A stretch of 64,000 nucleotides of DNA from Blattamonas nauphoetae (Eukaryota > Preaxostyla > Oxymonadida), in NCBI GenBank assembly GCA_033064195.1, contig JARBJD010000334.1:1-64000 (forward strand), in the 5' to 3' direction. Position numbers and translations under genes: made by a program. The notes below the pieces were generated by a model. It saw only the letters and a program-made list of their open reading frames with translations. It made no database searches and was not told the DNA's origin. Numbering within the stretch: position 1 is the first letter of the stretch; each line of letters starts with the position of its first letter. Positions 45,322 through 56,850 of the stretch are shown piece after piece.

Positions 45322-46977
45322 TTACTCCTTCGTGTCGGACACATTGACTACTGGTTCGGCTTCCCTTTCAGTTTCCGTTCGATCAGAGGCCGCTTCTTTC
45401 ATCTCGGTCGTTGTGGTGTCGTCTGCATTTTCGGTCTTTGCTTCTTTCATCTCGGCTTGTTTCTTCGAGCGACATCTCCAAATCAGAAGAAGAGCAACAA
45501 TCACTCCAACAATCACAACAACAACCACAACAATGATCACAGGAATCAGCCACAACATGCTTCGTGGTATCTCTCGAAGAACAAGAGCTGTCCTTTCCAG
45601 CTTGTTGTCTCCGTTCAGTAGCCGCACTTTCCATTCTGATTTCTTCGAAAGATTCGCAACGTCGTTTGGTGTCACGATGAACTCGATTCTCGTTTCGGTG
45701 AACGACAATGCTGTGCTTGTGTCAACATCCAGAATCGATGAATCGACCACGCTCCCATCCTCCAATTCTGTGAACAGTTCCATTTTCAGTCCACATGGAA
45801 GGAACCCACTTCCAACCAGTTCCAGTTCGAAATTGCCTGTTTTCTTGTCATAAGTGATTTGAGAATCGTGAAGGTCCAGTGATGCCAGGGTCATTTTCGT
45901 GGTATTTCCAGACACGGAGCATCCCTCACCAGAGATTCCAGATCCAGGGACGTTGTAGCCGCTCCCATCTCCATTTAGTACTCCCACAGACAGCGTTCCA
46001 TCTGAACTGCACATCACGTTTCGACGAGCTGATGGGAAATCAGTGATTGCTGGTCCATTCGACTCGAATCTCACTTCTTCGAGTGTGACATTCCCTCCAC
46101 TTTGGATGATTGCTCCTTGGGCGAGGTTCTTCAGACTGCACGATTCGAACACGGCTGTCGAGTTCACAAGCTCAATCGTTCCTGTCGACCACAAACACAG
46201 ATCGCTGTCTGCGTTACCAATCTTGGAGTTCGTTGTGGAAGATGTGTCGAATGCGATGGTTCCATTGCTGAACTCGAACGATCCTGATGACACAGAAACC
46301 AGCTTCAGGTCGAGTGACGAAACGCGAATCTGAACATCCACGTCTGTCAGCGTCAGAGACGCACTCGACACCGAAAGCACAACCTGTGGATCCGACGAGA
46401 ATGTCTCAGGAACAATCAGCGATGGGGGGTTGATGTCGCCTTTCGTCACAAACACCTTTTTCTCGTCCGAAATCGTATGTGTCGTGGATATAGTGTCGGA
46501 GCTCACGAGTTTGAGCTCAATCGGTTTCGTTTTCAAGTGCGTAACTGCTTCAAGTGCTGCGTCCAACGATCCGCAGCTGTTGTCATCTCCTTGGCACTTT
46601 CCGTCTCCTCCCTCCGCTTTGTTCACTTCGATCACAAGTTGTGTTTCGATTGGATGAAAGTCAAACGAGAATCCAACGAACTCCATCATCACTGGCGTGT
46701 CTTCGAATGTGATCGTTTCCACTTTGTACGTCTCTCCGAACGTGAATCGAGTGTCTTCTCCGCCTGGTCCAACTGACACTGACGACGACATCTGATATGT
46801 TTTTCCTTCTTGATCTTCATCGATTGTGATTGTCAGAGAGAGACTGGAACTCTCTTCGAAGTGGATTTTGTGGTCGCCCACTTCCATTTTGTATCCTTCC
46901 AGCGAGATCACCTTCTCGCCAATTGTTCCTGCTTCACAGAGGATCTTGCGAACACGAGGAGCATCAGAAGTGAAGAT
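45322..46977 (-). CDS. Gene 2, block D: Fn3-like unit, second helix, membrane span and tail
   Basis: Resumes IFTSDAPRVRKILCEAGTIGEKVISLEGY and is open for about 550 codons to the stop TAA at 45322-45324. It contains the Cys block, the second helix, the span and a 50-residue cytosolic tail with basic CRSKKQ next to the membrane. Confidence 0.9.
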   Translation of the reverse strand: MFTSDAPRVRKILCEAGTIGEKVISLEGYKMEVGDHKIHFEESSSLSLTITIDEDQEGKTYQMSSSVSVGPGGEDTRFTFGETYKVETITFEDTPVMMEFVGFSFDFHPIETQLVIEVNKAEGGDGKCQGDDNSCGSLDAALEAVTHLKTKPIELKLVSSDTISTTHTISDEKKVFVTKGDINPPSLIVPETFSSDPQVVLSVSSASLTLTDVDVQIRVSSLDLKLVSVSSGSFEFSNGTIAFDTSSTTNSKIGNADSDLCLWSTGTIELVNSTAVFESCSLKNLAQGAIIQSGGNVTLEEVRFESNGPAITDFPSARRNVMCSSDGTLSVGVLNGDGSGYNVPGSGISGEGCSVSGNTTKMTLASLDLHDSQITYDKKTGNFELELVGSGFLPCGLKMELFTELEDGSVVDSSILDVDTSTALSFTETRIEFIVTPNDVANLSKKSEWKVRLLNGDNKLERTALVLREIPRSMLWLIPVIIVVVVVVIVGVIVALLLIWRCRSKKQAEMKEAKTENADDTTTTEMKEAASDRTETEREAEPVVNVSDTKE

Positions 46978-46983
46978 CGATGG

Positions 46984-49292
46984 ACAGACCTTTGATACAT
47001 GAGATCAATCAAGCAGAAACTGAGATCGATCGATCTCAGTTCCGGTTTTTGGGACTGAGATCAATGACTTAATTAAGCGTATCTATAATTGTCTCAATGT
47101 TGTGTCAAATAGTCAAAATAAGAATCTTGAAAAAGCGAAATGGTTGTAGTGTGATAGAATAAACACTGAAAAGAGGAAAACCCACTCAACTTTTGCTTTA
47201 GATTGTCTGTCGTGTTGGCCAATGCTACGTCATGATCTCGGCATTCCACTGCATCGTTGCTGAATTCCTGGTGTTCATCAGATGGCTTTCGTCGATTCCG
47301 TGCAGCCTCTCCTCCTCATCTTCCTGTTCCATCCCCCAGTATTCGCTCTCGGCATCATTCGCATGTTCCACCTACTTGACTTCCTCTTTGCGCAATTTCT
47401 GCGTTTGCCTGCTCAGCTTCAGCTTATCGTGTGAGTCGCTGGTCTGTTTCTCGGCCTTTCTTCCATCGTCTGCTGGAACTGCGGCTTCGATCGCTGTGGT
47501 CGGCCTCGTTGTGGTTGCACTCTTCTGAGGGAGTGTCTTCTCCAGATTGGTGGTTGACGAGAGCATCGACTCTAACTTCGGCCGAGCGAGGAGAAGGAAC
47601 GGCTGAGGAGCGTCGCTTTTGGGGAGTGTCGGCATGAGAATCGACGACTGCTTCAGAAACTGCTTCATCTTCAGCACCACGTCTCGCAAGGAGCTCTCCC
47701 GCAGTTGCTGCTCGAAGGCGACAGATGTGTCGACAGCGTCGACTGCGAGTTCGTCGAGCACTTCGGTTTCGATGTGTCGCTGGTTCTCTTCAGCTGCCCT
47801 CGTCCCTTTGTCGACCTCATCCACCTTGTCCATCCTGTTCTTGAAATGCTGATTCTGACAGAATTCGGTGGAACTTCGTTGTCGCTGTGCTGCTTATCGA
47901 GGGTGAAGGTGGGGTTGTTCAAGGACGGCACAGTGACAACCTGAGTTGGGGCTCCATTCTGTCGTTTGGAGTGAAATGGACGGCTATATGAAGAGAGCGA
48001 CGACAGTGTTGAGAAGAGAGCTCGTTTGGAGGAGTGTTGGCGTGATGGAGTTCCTAATCGTCGGTAAATGTGATTCAACGCATGCACAGTCCAAAGGACG
48101 AGAAATCGGAGGGATCATTCAGCCTTCAAAAAGTGTCATCTTAACATCTCCTCGTGGATTGCTTCCGATCCTTGCTTTCCGGTCATTGATGGTCAAACTT
48201 GGGTATTGTCCAGAATCGGCATCAGAGAGGTGTTTGATGGACCTGATGACAATCCTATTCGCTTCGGAATGTGAGCTCGCTGTTGAACGGCCGAAACATG
48301 TTGCGCAACAAGTTGTTCCATCTCTGACGATGTTAGTTGCAGAGCTAACCTTGTGTTGACCAACGGAGTTGTCTGGAGTTGTTTGTATTCTTTGATTTCG
48401 GATGGCTGTTTGGGCTTGGTTGCAGGAACGAGATATAAGACTGAGTGGATAGTCAACGGACTGGATGATCATGAAACAGATCGGAGGTGGCTGTAGAATG
48501 GCGGGAATGCGGAATGCATCCCATTTCGACAAGTAAAACGAGAAGTGTTTCAGAGATGGTTGAAAAGTCGAGAATGGGAAAGATAATCTGGTCACAATGT
48601 GTTGTTCAGGGACACCAGGAATTGTTTGGAGAGAGGACGGTTGACGATGGGACAGTCAAAGACAGCCGCGTTGAGAACGACGAACCCAAAAGAGCAAACC
48701 ATTTCTGGACAATTGGAGGTGATTTCAGAATCTGTTCGCCTGCACCAGCAATCAGCGCATTCCCAACATACGAGGAGAGTCCGCAGAAACGAGTTGGGGT
48801 CATTCGAGAGGCGGCTTCGAAGTGTCATTTGAGATCTCACTGGTCACTGACAGATTATCTGAGAGAGATGGAAATAAAGAGATAAATTTTGGAAAGGACA
48901 GATTAACCAAGTCTAAATAGGACTGAAAATCGTGATAAAGAGAAGAAATCTCGAAGACTAATATACAATTAAACAACGAATGGTAAGCTGCAGAATAAAT
49001 CACTCTAAGAGAGAAATAATCGTCGAGAAATGGTAGAGGAGATCCGTCGCGGTGGAATTAATAAATTATTGGATAAACAAGCGTGATTCATCCAGTTCTT
49101 CAATCGGATCGGGATGAAGAATTATTGTGGGACGATTCATCTCGAGATTTCAATGAAAGTGCTTATAAACAAAATTCTACACGGATAGCGGGTCTTTTAC
49201 TTCGATATTTCGAGTTTTATGAGAATTTGAACACTAGTTATTTTCTGAGATCGAAAAAGCTGAGATCGATGAGATCAATCTCAAAGGTCTGT
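46984..49292. mobile_element. Unclassified TIR element with 6-bp duplication and captured genes
   Basis: The ends are ACAGACCTTTGA...TCAAAGGTCTGT (12-bp inverted repeats). The direct repeat cgatgg stands at 46978-46983 and 49293-49298. Gene 1 shows the empty site. Both subterminal regions are full of the motif GAGATC(A/G)AT in both orientations. No transposase is seen. A 6-bp duplication does not fit hAT, MULE or mariner; Dada-like or a new group is possible. The interior is host-like coding sequence. Confidence 0.75.
47372..48456 (-). pseudogene. Captured multi-exon host-like gene fragment in the 6-bp-duplication element
   Basis: Read right to left, the pieces are YLVPATKPKQPSEIKEYKQLQTTPLVNTRLALQLTSSEMEQLVAQHV...SSGPSNTSLMPILDNTQ (48430-48195), MHALNHIYRRLGTPSRQHSSKRALFSTLSSLSSYSRPFHSKRQ...NNPTFTLDKQHSDNEVPPNS (48087-47850), and MDKVDEVDKGTRAAEENQRHIETEVLDELAVDAVDTSVAFEQQLRESSLRDVVLKMKQFLKQSSILMP...LRKEEVK (47833-47372). 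The first piece stops at a GTTTGA, which looks like a splice donor. The last is a strongly helical, coiled-coil-prone stretch. The composition is that of a real soluble nuclear or scaffold protein. I do not recognise it. Confidence 0.5.
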
Positions 49293-49938
49293 CGATGGAG
49301 GAGGAGAAGGGATGGTGAGAGGAGTGGTCGAGATGGATGCGGCTATGAGCGAATACGCGGATTTGGCTTGAAGTATTTCACTGTCTCCGAATGACAACTC
49401 TTCGCTGGTTCCTGTTGTGGAGGAATCGGGGAAGTCGACAACGACAACACGAAAGGCAGCAGGCGGAGAGGAGCCTTCATCTTTTGGAGTGTACGTGTCA
49501 GAGTTGTCGAGCAGCAGCAGCATCGTCCCTTTCACAGCAGCTGCTGTTGTAACTTCAATTGTCCCTTTGGTGTCAGGGTCAGAGAATGCGATTTCGAGAT
49601 TGGTGATTGTTGTTGCTTTTCCAAACTCGACTATAATCCCAGCAATTTGACCAAAAGGATAGACACACAGACTTGATGGGCGGTTGTCGGTGTGACAGTC
49701 CGAAACAAACTCCTTCAGCTCATCCCAAGTCAGAGTGTTATTGAAAAAGATATCCTTTCCACGTTTTGCAGAATTGTTTCTGAACTGCACAAAAGTCATT
49801 GAAAGCGCCGTATTCCAGACCCAAATAGCTCCTCCCCGTCCATCTGACTCGTTGGTGGTGCAGTTCATGAACACACAGTTGGTGATCGAGGCTGTTGTTG
49901 CGACGCTGACTGTCACGGCTCCTCCACAACCATAGACA
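49293..49938 (-). CDS. Gene 2, block C: beta-helix and linker
   Basis: Resumes (GY)VYGCGGAVTVSVATTASITNCVFMNC. It includes NSAKRGKDIFFNNTLTWDELKEFVSDCHTDN, and ends at PSPPPS, where the 6-bp duplication cgatgg (49293-49298) marks the next insert. Confidence 0.85.
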
Positions 49939-49940
49939 TA

Positions 49941-50789
49941 CCCTCCTTCCAAAACCCGTCACTTTCCAAAACCCGTCACACTTTTGACGGGTCATCTTTT
50001 TGTTGTTTCCACCTCTCATTTTCATCTCAAAATTGTTTTTATTCAACTTTTTTTTGAAATGAAATCAATTGAAAACAAATCGAGAAAAAAGTCAACATAG
50101 TAATACCTCCTTGTTCTGGTCAAGGTGATCAACCCTGAATTTTGTTGTGGGTGATCCTCCTCGACCAGTCATCGTACAGACCTCTCGTTTTCACTGAATC
50201 GAATGTTTTGGTGGAATTGAAGCTTTTCTGCCATTTTCATTCTTTTCTGAACAACTCTTAATTCTCATCTTTTTCTAAAAACTCATGTTTTCGACAGTTT
50301 TCACACAAATTTGGCATCTATCTAAACTTTTTTGAAGAAATTATCATTTGACCAAGAGAATGATGCTCTCCGAATGATTTTTACAAAAATTTGTGACAAG
50401 TGAAGAAGTTGTAGTGACGGAAAGGTTGCATTTTTGATCGTTGGGCGCAAAATGATGAAATGACGGAAATGTCTGTTGCATAAACAAGATTGAAAATGAC
50501 AGAAAAGCTTCAATTCCACCAAAACATTCGATTCAGTGAAAACGAGAGGTCTGTACGATGACTGGTCGAGGAGGATCACCCACAACAAAATTCAGGGTTG
50601 ATCACCTGGACCAGAACAAGGAGGTATTACTATGTTGACTTTTTTCTCGATTTGTTTTCAATTGATTTCATTTCAAAAAAAAGTTGAATAAAAACAATTT
50701 TGAGATGAAAATGAGAGGTGGAAACAACAAAAAGATGACCCGTCAAAAGTGTGACGGGTTTTGGAAAGTGACGGGTTTTGGAAGGAGGG
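49941..50789. mobile_element. 849-bp palindromic (foldback) TA element, copy 1
   Basis: The ends are CCCTCCTTCCAAAACCCGTC and its complement. The arms of about 300 bp are almost perfectly complementary, so the strand can fold back. A TA duplication stands at 49939-49940 and 50790-50791. Just inside each end the string CCAAAACCCGTCAC occurs twice. Copy 2 (57436-58284) has the same length, with the centre in the opposite orientation and about 99% identity. There is no transposase. It interrupts gene 2. Confidence 0.92.
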
Positions 50790-51896
50790 TATCCTGAGGT
50801 CATGTTTTTGAAGACGCACTTGGAAACGGTGGAAGAAGTCGAATAGGAAAGATAAAGAGCAGCACCGTAATTATGTGAGGAGCAATTTACAAATGAGCAG
50901 AGTGAGACCTTGTTTGATAGTTCCGTGGTCGTGAAGCTGAGAACGGAAACTGCCCCTCCATTGCTTCCTACGCTGTCTTTGAATGAACATTCAGTTATCT
51001 CGACTGAAACAGATTTGGCTTTGATATGCACACAAGCACTGTCAAAAATACTGGGAACTGTCATTTTGGTGAATGTACACCGGCGGAAGGTGATGGGGAT
51101 TGCGGCGGGGTTATTTTCAGATTCAAATTTGTCGCCCTGTTTGAAGTGTTTGTCAATGAATGAGATCGGTTCGTCGTTTGATGAACAGTGCGAGAATGAC
51201 GTGTTCACACAACCAAAACTACCAAAGGCGTTGATGTCAAGACACCCTGTTCCATATAAATGCGATGTGCTCAACGTCACGTCATCGCCAACCAACTTTT
51301 GAGAAAGGCCAGTTGGAACAAGAAGTCCGTCAGGAGAGCATCCACGCGACGTCACATTTCGAAGAACACTCCCAACAAGTAGTGTCGAGGTCTCCCCCAA
51401 ACCAATCTCATCCGATCGTGTTGAATCGTGCGAGAGCAATCCAAAGTCCAGCAGAGGGCCTGTTCCCAGAATCAGCGACACATTCGACAAAACAAGTCCA
51501 GCTCCACTCACAGACAAGAATGGAGATGCTTTGTCCGAGTGGGGTGTGTCCGTTGATGATGAATCGCGTGGGGGTGTTGGGAGACACGTGGATGTCCGAA
51601 CCAGTGGAAGAAGAACCATCGAAGAAGATGAGATGTGAGAACAATCAATAACACTGATCGAACTCCCAACCCCATCCAGTCCGGTTCCCACCACAAATGC
51701 TGTCTGTTTCGAGTTCGACACAATCTTGCTCGAGGACACAACCACTTCGGACGATGATACTTTCGCCAAAGCCATCCCGTCACTTCCACAGTCAAGTATC
51801 AGCTTGTTCAGTGACACTGTCGAGTTGTCAAACAAGAACAGTGAATGGGCTCCGTCTGGATGATCTGTGGCAGAATGGTTGAGATGTTGCAGATGA
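50790..51896 (-). CDS. Gene 2, block B: first beta-helix
   Basis: Resumes NHLQHLNHSATDHPDGAHSLFLFDNSTVSLNKL. It carries beta-helix repeats up to SSTVSKCVFKNMTSG, where the palindromic element is inserted at TA (50790-50791). It is nearly identical to block A of gene 1 over more than 250 residues. Confidence 0.85.
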
Positions 51897-51899
51897 TTA

Positions 51900-52634
51900 C
51901 AGTGCTCCGAAAAACCCGATAAGCACTCAAAACCCGTTTTTATTCGATTACATTCTGATTTTCAACTATCGTGCTACAGTTGTTGGACAATTTTGATAAT
52001 TTGGAAACTTTGTTGATTCCATGCGCGTTCTTGGGCCGATTGATGACCACTCTCAACAGCAACTTCCTTCCACAAAGTCGAGTCCTCCCATCCACCAACT
52101 CCTTCTCCATCTCGTCATCAGCACGCTCTATCCAACAAAATCTGATTCAGCCGATCAATTCAGTAGGTCTGACAGTCCAACACATTTTCTGACATGGGAT
52201 CAACTGCTGATGGTCTGTCGTTCTCCCAGAGAACTCCCAACATCGCGACGAATGGAAGGGTCGTACTGTGACATGACACGATTTGGAGCTGGAGAAAAGG
52301 TTCGCATTTTGTTTGTCTTTTTTCCGGCATTTTCCAATTTCCCAAAATTGTCCAACAATTGTAAAAATTTGTTTTCTAATCTCTTAAAAACATGTTTTCA
52401 ATCGTTTATTGAGAGAGAGAATTACCAGAAATCACTCTAAACAATGACGCAGTTGATGAAGAATGGGGAACAGTACTAACTCTCCGCCGCTTCTTGATTG
52501 TTAAAACCAGGCTAGATCATGGTGTTTATGTCCATAAAGTCAAATTTCAAAAGGTAGCTTAAAATGAAATGATAATAGAGTATATTTCGGTTTATTTCGG
52601 GTTTTTCGGCAGAAACGGGTTTTTCAGAACACTG
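51900..52634. mobile_element. PIF/Harbinger-like non-autonomous element, 735 bp
   Basis: The inverted repeats are CAGTG(C/T)TC(C/T)GAAAAACCCG. The 3-bp direct repeat tta stands at 51897-51899 and 52635-52637, the TWA target typical of PIF/Harbinger. AAACCCG is repeated in the subterminal region. No transposase is seen. A forward-strand fragment (about 52070-52300) with LPTSRRMEGSYCDMTRFGAGEK followed by GT may be captured coding sequence. It interrupts gene 2 after codon 86. Confidence 0.75.
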
Positions 52635-52894
52635 TTATTGTCAAGTTCGTTCGTCACTGCTTGTATTTCAGGGGATGCATGAGTGATTGTGGAAGTTGTT
52701 CCCTCCAGTCTCAGTGTCGTAGATGTCACTGGGTAATCCAGGAGTTCGAATACGCCCGGCGAGAGATGGAGGATGTTGTCCTTTGGAGTGTTTCTTCGGT
52801 TGTCGCCACCAAGATGATTATCGATGGTGCCAGACAGAGGAGTTGCTTCATGTGATGCAATTGTCAATAGAATCAGCCACATAGCTTTGAGCAT
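52635..52894 (-). CDS. Gene 2, block A: signal peptide
   Basis: ATG at 52894. It encodes MLKAMWLILLTIASHEATPL and the VFELLDYPVTSTTLRLEGTTSTITHASPE stretch shared with gene 1. It ends at the TTA duplication (52635-52637) after VTNELDN. Confidence 0.8.
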
Positions 52895-53390
52895 TCTGAG
52901 ATGATTGACTGATTGATTTGGAAAATCAAACCCATTTTTGAAAATGTTTGAATTTAAATTGGATTTTCGACTCTCAATTTCGCGCAAACCAGAATGATAC
53001 CGTCAGATGGTGTTTATGAAATTTGACTAGACTTCTTTGAGTTTAATTCGCATCTGAAGTCCGTCTCCTTCACTTTTGATCATCGTTAAAAGGGGCTTGA
53101 TCCGCGTGCTTCCCTCTCTATAGAATTGTGTTGACAATTCACATATCGTATTTTCGACTCCTGAAATCTTGATGTCGTTAACAGAAACGTTGTCTTCATT
53201 TCTGTCCTCTGGATCCCATACCACCATCATGACGCATTCTCGCAGCCACAAATAGCATTTCATGGTGAACATTTTCACATTTCGGACTCTCTAATCCAGT
53301 CACTATTTTAAGCTGACTGGTCTCGAAACAACAACTATCTGCGAAGATATCCACAAACTTGAAAAGGTTGAAAACTGGAGCTCTTCGATA

Positions 53391-56300
53391 TTGAAACATC
53401 ATCGCCCGGAAACATCCCCAATAGTCACGTCTATGTTGGCCAACTCCACAGTGTCGTTCCTGGACATCAATGGGAACAACGCTCGACGTGAAAGTCGATT
53501 CCGATCTTTGTCGTCCTCAAGCTTGACCCTGCAATGCTATCGGATCTTGTCGAACAAATTGTGTTCGGCATTTGCGGTGGGAGATTAATTTGGGGCAGAT
53601 GGCTCTTCAATCTTCCTTATTGATTCGTCCCATCGCTATCCAACTTCAAGCTCGCTTCTCCCGTTGTTCTCTCTGTGTCCTATCCAGCCACGCCACCCAA
53701 TCAATTCGGTGCACTTCAATCTGATGCTCCTGTTTTTGTCTCAGCACTTGCCCTCTCCATCACAGACGTGAACGTTCATTTTGAAACAGGCTCTCTTCTC
53801 GATTCTGACACACTCTGGAAAGGAGAAGCAGAAAACATTGCCCCCACAACCATATCCAGCTCGTGAATCCTCTCAAACATGACATCTTTACCGTCGACAC
53901 AAACTTCTGGGGGTCCTTCTGGACTATCCCAAAAGATCATTAGATGTGGAATATGGAGCGACACAGACCATCTTTCCGGCCCAACCTGCAACGACAGGAA
54001 TCTTGGTGGCTTCTTCCTCGCCAGCAACACCTCCTTCGTCCTCTGCTCCATCACTCACAAATCGAAGCTCTTCTCAACCCAAACAACCATCACCGCGTCC
54101 ACAACCTTCGACACATGCACATTCAAACAGTGCCGAAGCTATCCCGGCTGTGGCGGGACCTTATTTATGAACGACTCGTCGGGTGCCGTCACCATCACAC
54201 AATGCAGCTTCCACTTGTGCTCCTCGTCGGTGCAGGCAGGAGCGGTATATTGTGAGTCCGCTGGCAACACCACGCCTGTTGTTCTCAAAGACTCGTCGTT
54301 CGTTGAGTGTGATTCCACAACCGCGGGGAGTGTCGAGCTGGTTCATGTCAGCCCCTCCGTCTCTGGCTATATTACCTGCATCTTATTGAGAAAATATTCT
54401 ACTGGTGCCCTTCTCTTGTCCAATTACATCTTCCAAACAGCCATCACCACCCTTCTATTCCACAACTGAACACTCAACAAGTCAAGCAATGGCAGTCCAA
54501 GGAGGGTCGATTGAAGTGTTGAATGGGGAAGGCTCTCTCTCGTTTTCGGGAGTCATTTTTCGGAGATTTCGGATGTCCACTAGCACATGACACAACGTAT
54601 CCTTCAACAGGTTTAGCTTCGCAGATACGACTGAGAAAGATTGGGATACGAATGCAACATTGGACCAAATTATCACAGATTGGAACGGGTCGGATCGCAC
54701 ATCTGCAATATCCCTTCCAGCCAACGGAGCGAGAGTCCTTTCGCTGACAACAACGAAGAACGGAAACTCAGCCGAACTCTCTCTCACACTCAACACATCC
54801 GCAACTGGCACATTCCTCGCACTTCTGCACAACACATTCGGACCTACAAGGACTGACCCAGCCCTTCGTCCGAACACTTTTCGGTTGGTCGCATTCACGT
54901 TCTCGGGCTCTGAATCAAGCACCATTTCCTTCACAACAGGCAACAATTATCCTCTCCAATCGCCCCTCCACGAGTACATGTTGCATACTGTGTCCAGTCT
55001 GGGATGGGTTGTGGATTTTCCATTCATCGACACGATTCGAGTTTATCGCGAAGAGGACGGTGTTTTCAATCGATTCCCACTGAAAGGCTATGACGTTCCA
55101 AATGACAAATACGCAATCATTCTCAGCAACGGGAAGCGATTGGTCGTCGATGTGAACAACCACGGCCAGGTTGAGCCAGAATAATCACCGTTCATTCCAT
55201 CGAGTCTGCTGTTCGACAAAGAGGACTCCATACCATCTGCCACAATCGAGACAGTGTTGGGGAACTCTGAGAACTCCCTCCACATCATGAAGTGGTCCAG
55301 TCTTCGCTACAACTCCCTCGACGGTCCATCCACTCTCGGAAAGCTGAAGAGCGCTTCATTTGTTAATGATGAAGTACACAGGAAAAGACGATTATTCAAT
55401 CAGGATTGTGGATTCAGACTTCAAAATGCCTGATATCTGCCGTGCAGCTGAAGTCAATTCAACCACTCTGAACAAACAGAAGACAGAGCTGACTTTCGCA
55501 ATTGAGGGCAAGCTGTTCAACTAGTCCATGTCGTCCGCATCTCTGCTGCGAGAAGATCGAGACGTCCAAGCATGTCCGTTGACTTCATCTCTACCCGAAA
55601 GATCGAAGCTGTTTTGGGCGTTACCTTTGATGCGACGGACCACACACTCTCCTTTGATGAACAATTCACACTCGTTTCAGTGTTGAGAGATAACGAAGTG
55701 CTTGTGTGTGGGGGTCTTGGAGTTGCTTCTCCTGCTCCTCCCTTCATCTCGTCCATCACCCATTCTCTTCACCCTTCCTCACCCTCTCAGTTCTCTCTCA
55801 TCTTCGAAGGACTGAATCTTCCGAGCGGTCTCGTCTTCATCGCCCGCGTCGACTTCTTCCCGCCCATCCCTGTCACAATCTCCGCAGACGGCACACGTGG
55901 AACGACACCTTTTCTGAAAACTGGCGACACACCATTGATGCAATTGTCAAAAACATACACTGTGAGCTCGTTGACAAAGGAAGACCGTGTTTGTTGTGAA
56001 CTCTGAATGGATTTACACAAGTTGGGAGTGTGAAAGCCCAACAACCCTTTCCAGTTTGTGGATGTTACGTGGAAATTGTGTCTGAGTTTGGCGTACGCCA
56101 TCCCACAATCTCCATCCAAACAGCATCCATCCTCGAATCATCCCTTCTATTCGCCGAACAGATGAAAATAACGATTTCTAAAGAGGGAAGTGACACAGCG
56201 ATACTCTCCATTCCTTCCACAACTAAACAAAAGGCGGACGAGGGACTGATCGCTGTGGAACGAGGAAATCTCAAGAGTGAGGAAGTTTAGGTCTTGATTG

Positions 56301-56850
56301 AATCTACTGACGTCTCGTTCGTGTTCGTCTCCGCACACAAAGCGACAATTTCATTCAGAGAATCATTTACTGGACACACCACACACGCCAACTCTATCTA
56401 CGACAACGAGGGAAGAGCAGGAAATTTGCTCGTGGCAGAGTGGAGTTTTGCAGCTGAACAATTGTTCGACTTCTCTGACATTCATATCCTTCTCCCATCT
56501 TTCGCAAGGAGCGATCCAAATGAGAAAGGGGAGTCTGAACATCGACACAACCGCATTCCACGACAACTCTCCGAACTCGACGTCGTTTCCCTCGTTCCGA
56601 CGGAACATCCACTGCAGCGACGGAGGGAAGGTGATTGTGGGGTCGCTGGGTGGGGGAGATGGGGTGCAGACACACTCGCCGTGGTTCTCACTGGACGGAT
56701 GCTCGTTCGATGCGAATGAAGAAATCAAGAACACGCCGTTCTTCGTCCCAACGCTGTCGAACACGTCGACGAGCACGCATTCAAAGAAGGAGAAGGCATT
56801 CGAAATCGAAATCGCTGGAACGACGCTGGTTCCTTGTGGTGATGATACCA
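53391..56850 (+). pseudogene. Decayed beta-helix gene B, divergent from gene 2
   Basis: Family motifs occur in order but in changing frames: an FLANSTVSFLDING-type start, SSSSLTLQCYRILSN, TFDTCTFKQCRSYPGCGGTLFM (about 54100), GAVYCESAGNTTPVVLKDSSFVEC, TISFTTGNNY, an Fn3-like unit FISSITHSLHPSSPSQFSLIFEGLNLPSG (about 55745-55840), SQGAIQMRKGSLNIDTTAFHDNSP, SFRRNIHCSDGGKVIVGSLGGGDG and EIEIAGTTLVPCG. It is cut off right after LVPCG at about 56838; the membrane span and any kinase lobe are missing. At least six frame changes or stops are visible. The order is that of the large proteins at 12419 and 22905, so this was probably a kinase-type member. Confidence 0.75.

Larger units (their letters stand above)
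45322..52894 (-). pseudogene. Beta-helix membrane protein gene 2, split by three DNA transposons
   Basis: Host blocks are 52894-52635, 51896-50790, 49938-49293 and 46977-45322. They are separated by a PIF/Harbinger-like element, an 849-bp palindromic TA element and an unclassified element with a 6-bp duplication. The blocks sum to 3669 nt, 1223 codons with the stop, and the frame is kept at all three junctions. The product would be a 1222-residue type I membrane protein of the same plan as gene 1: signal peptide MLKAMWLILLTIASHEA, beta-helix repeats, VSVGPGGEDTRFTFGETYKVETI Fn3-like unit, CQGDDNSCGSLDAALEAV, SARRNVMCSSDG, GFLPCGLKMELF, membrane span LWLIPVIIVVVVVVIVGVIV and a short acidic tail ending VVNVSDTKE. 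It has no kinase lobe. As the DNA stands it is not one continuous frame. Confidence 0.85.

Noticed and set aside
50322-50588. 88-codon frame identical in both foldback elements
   Set aside because: Identity follows from the elements being copies; much of the frame lies in the palindrome arm and there is no domain.
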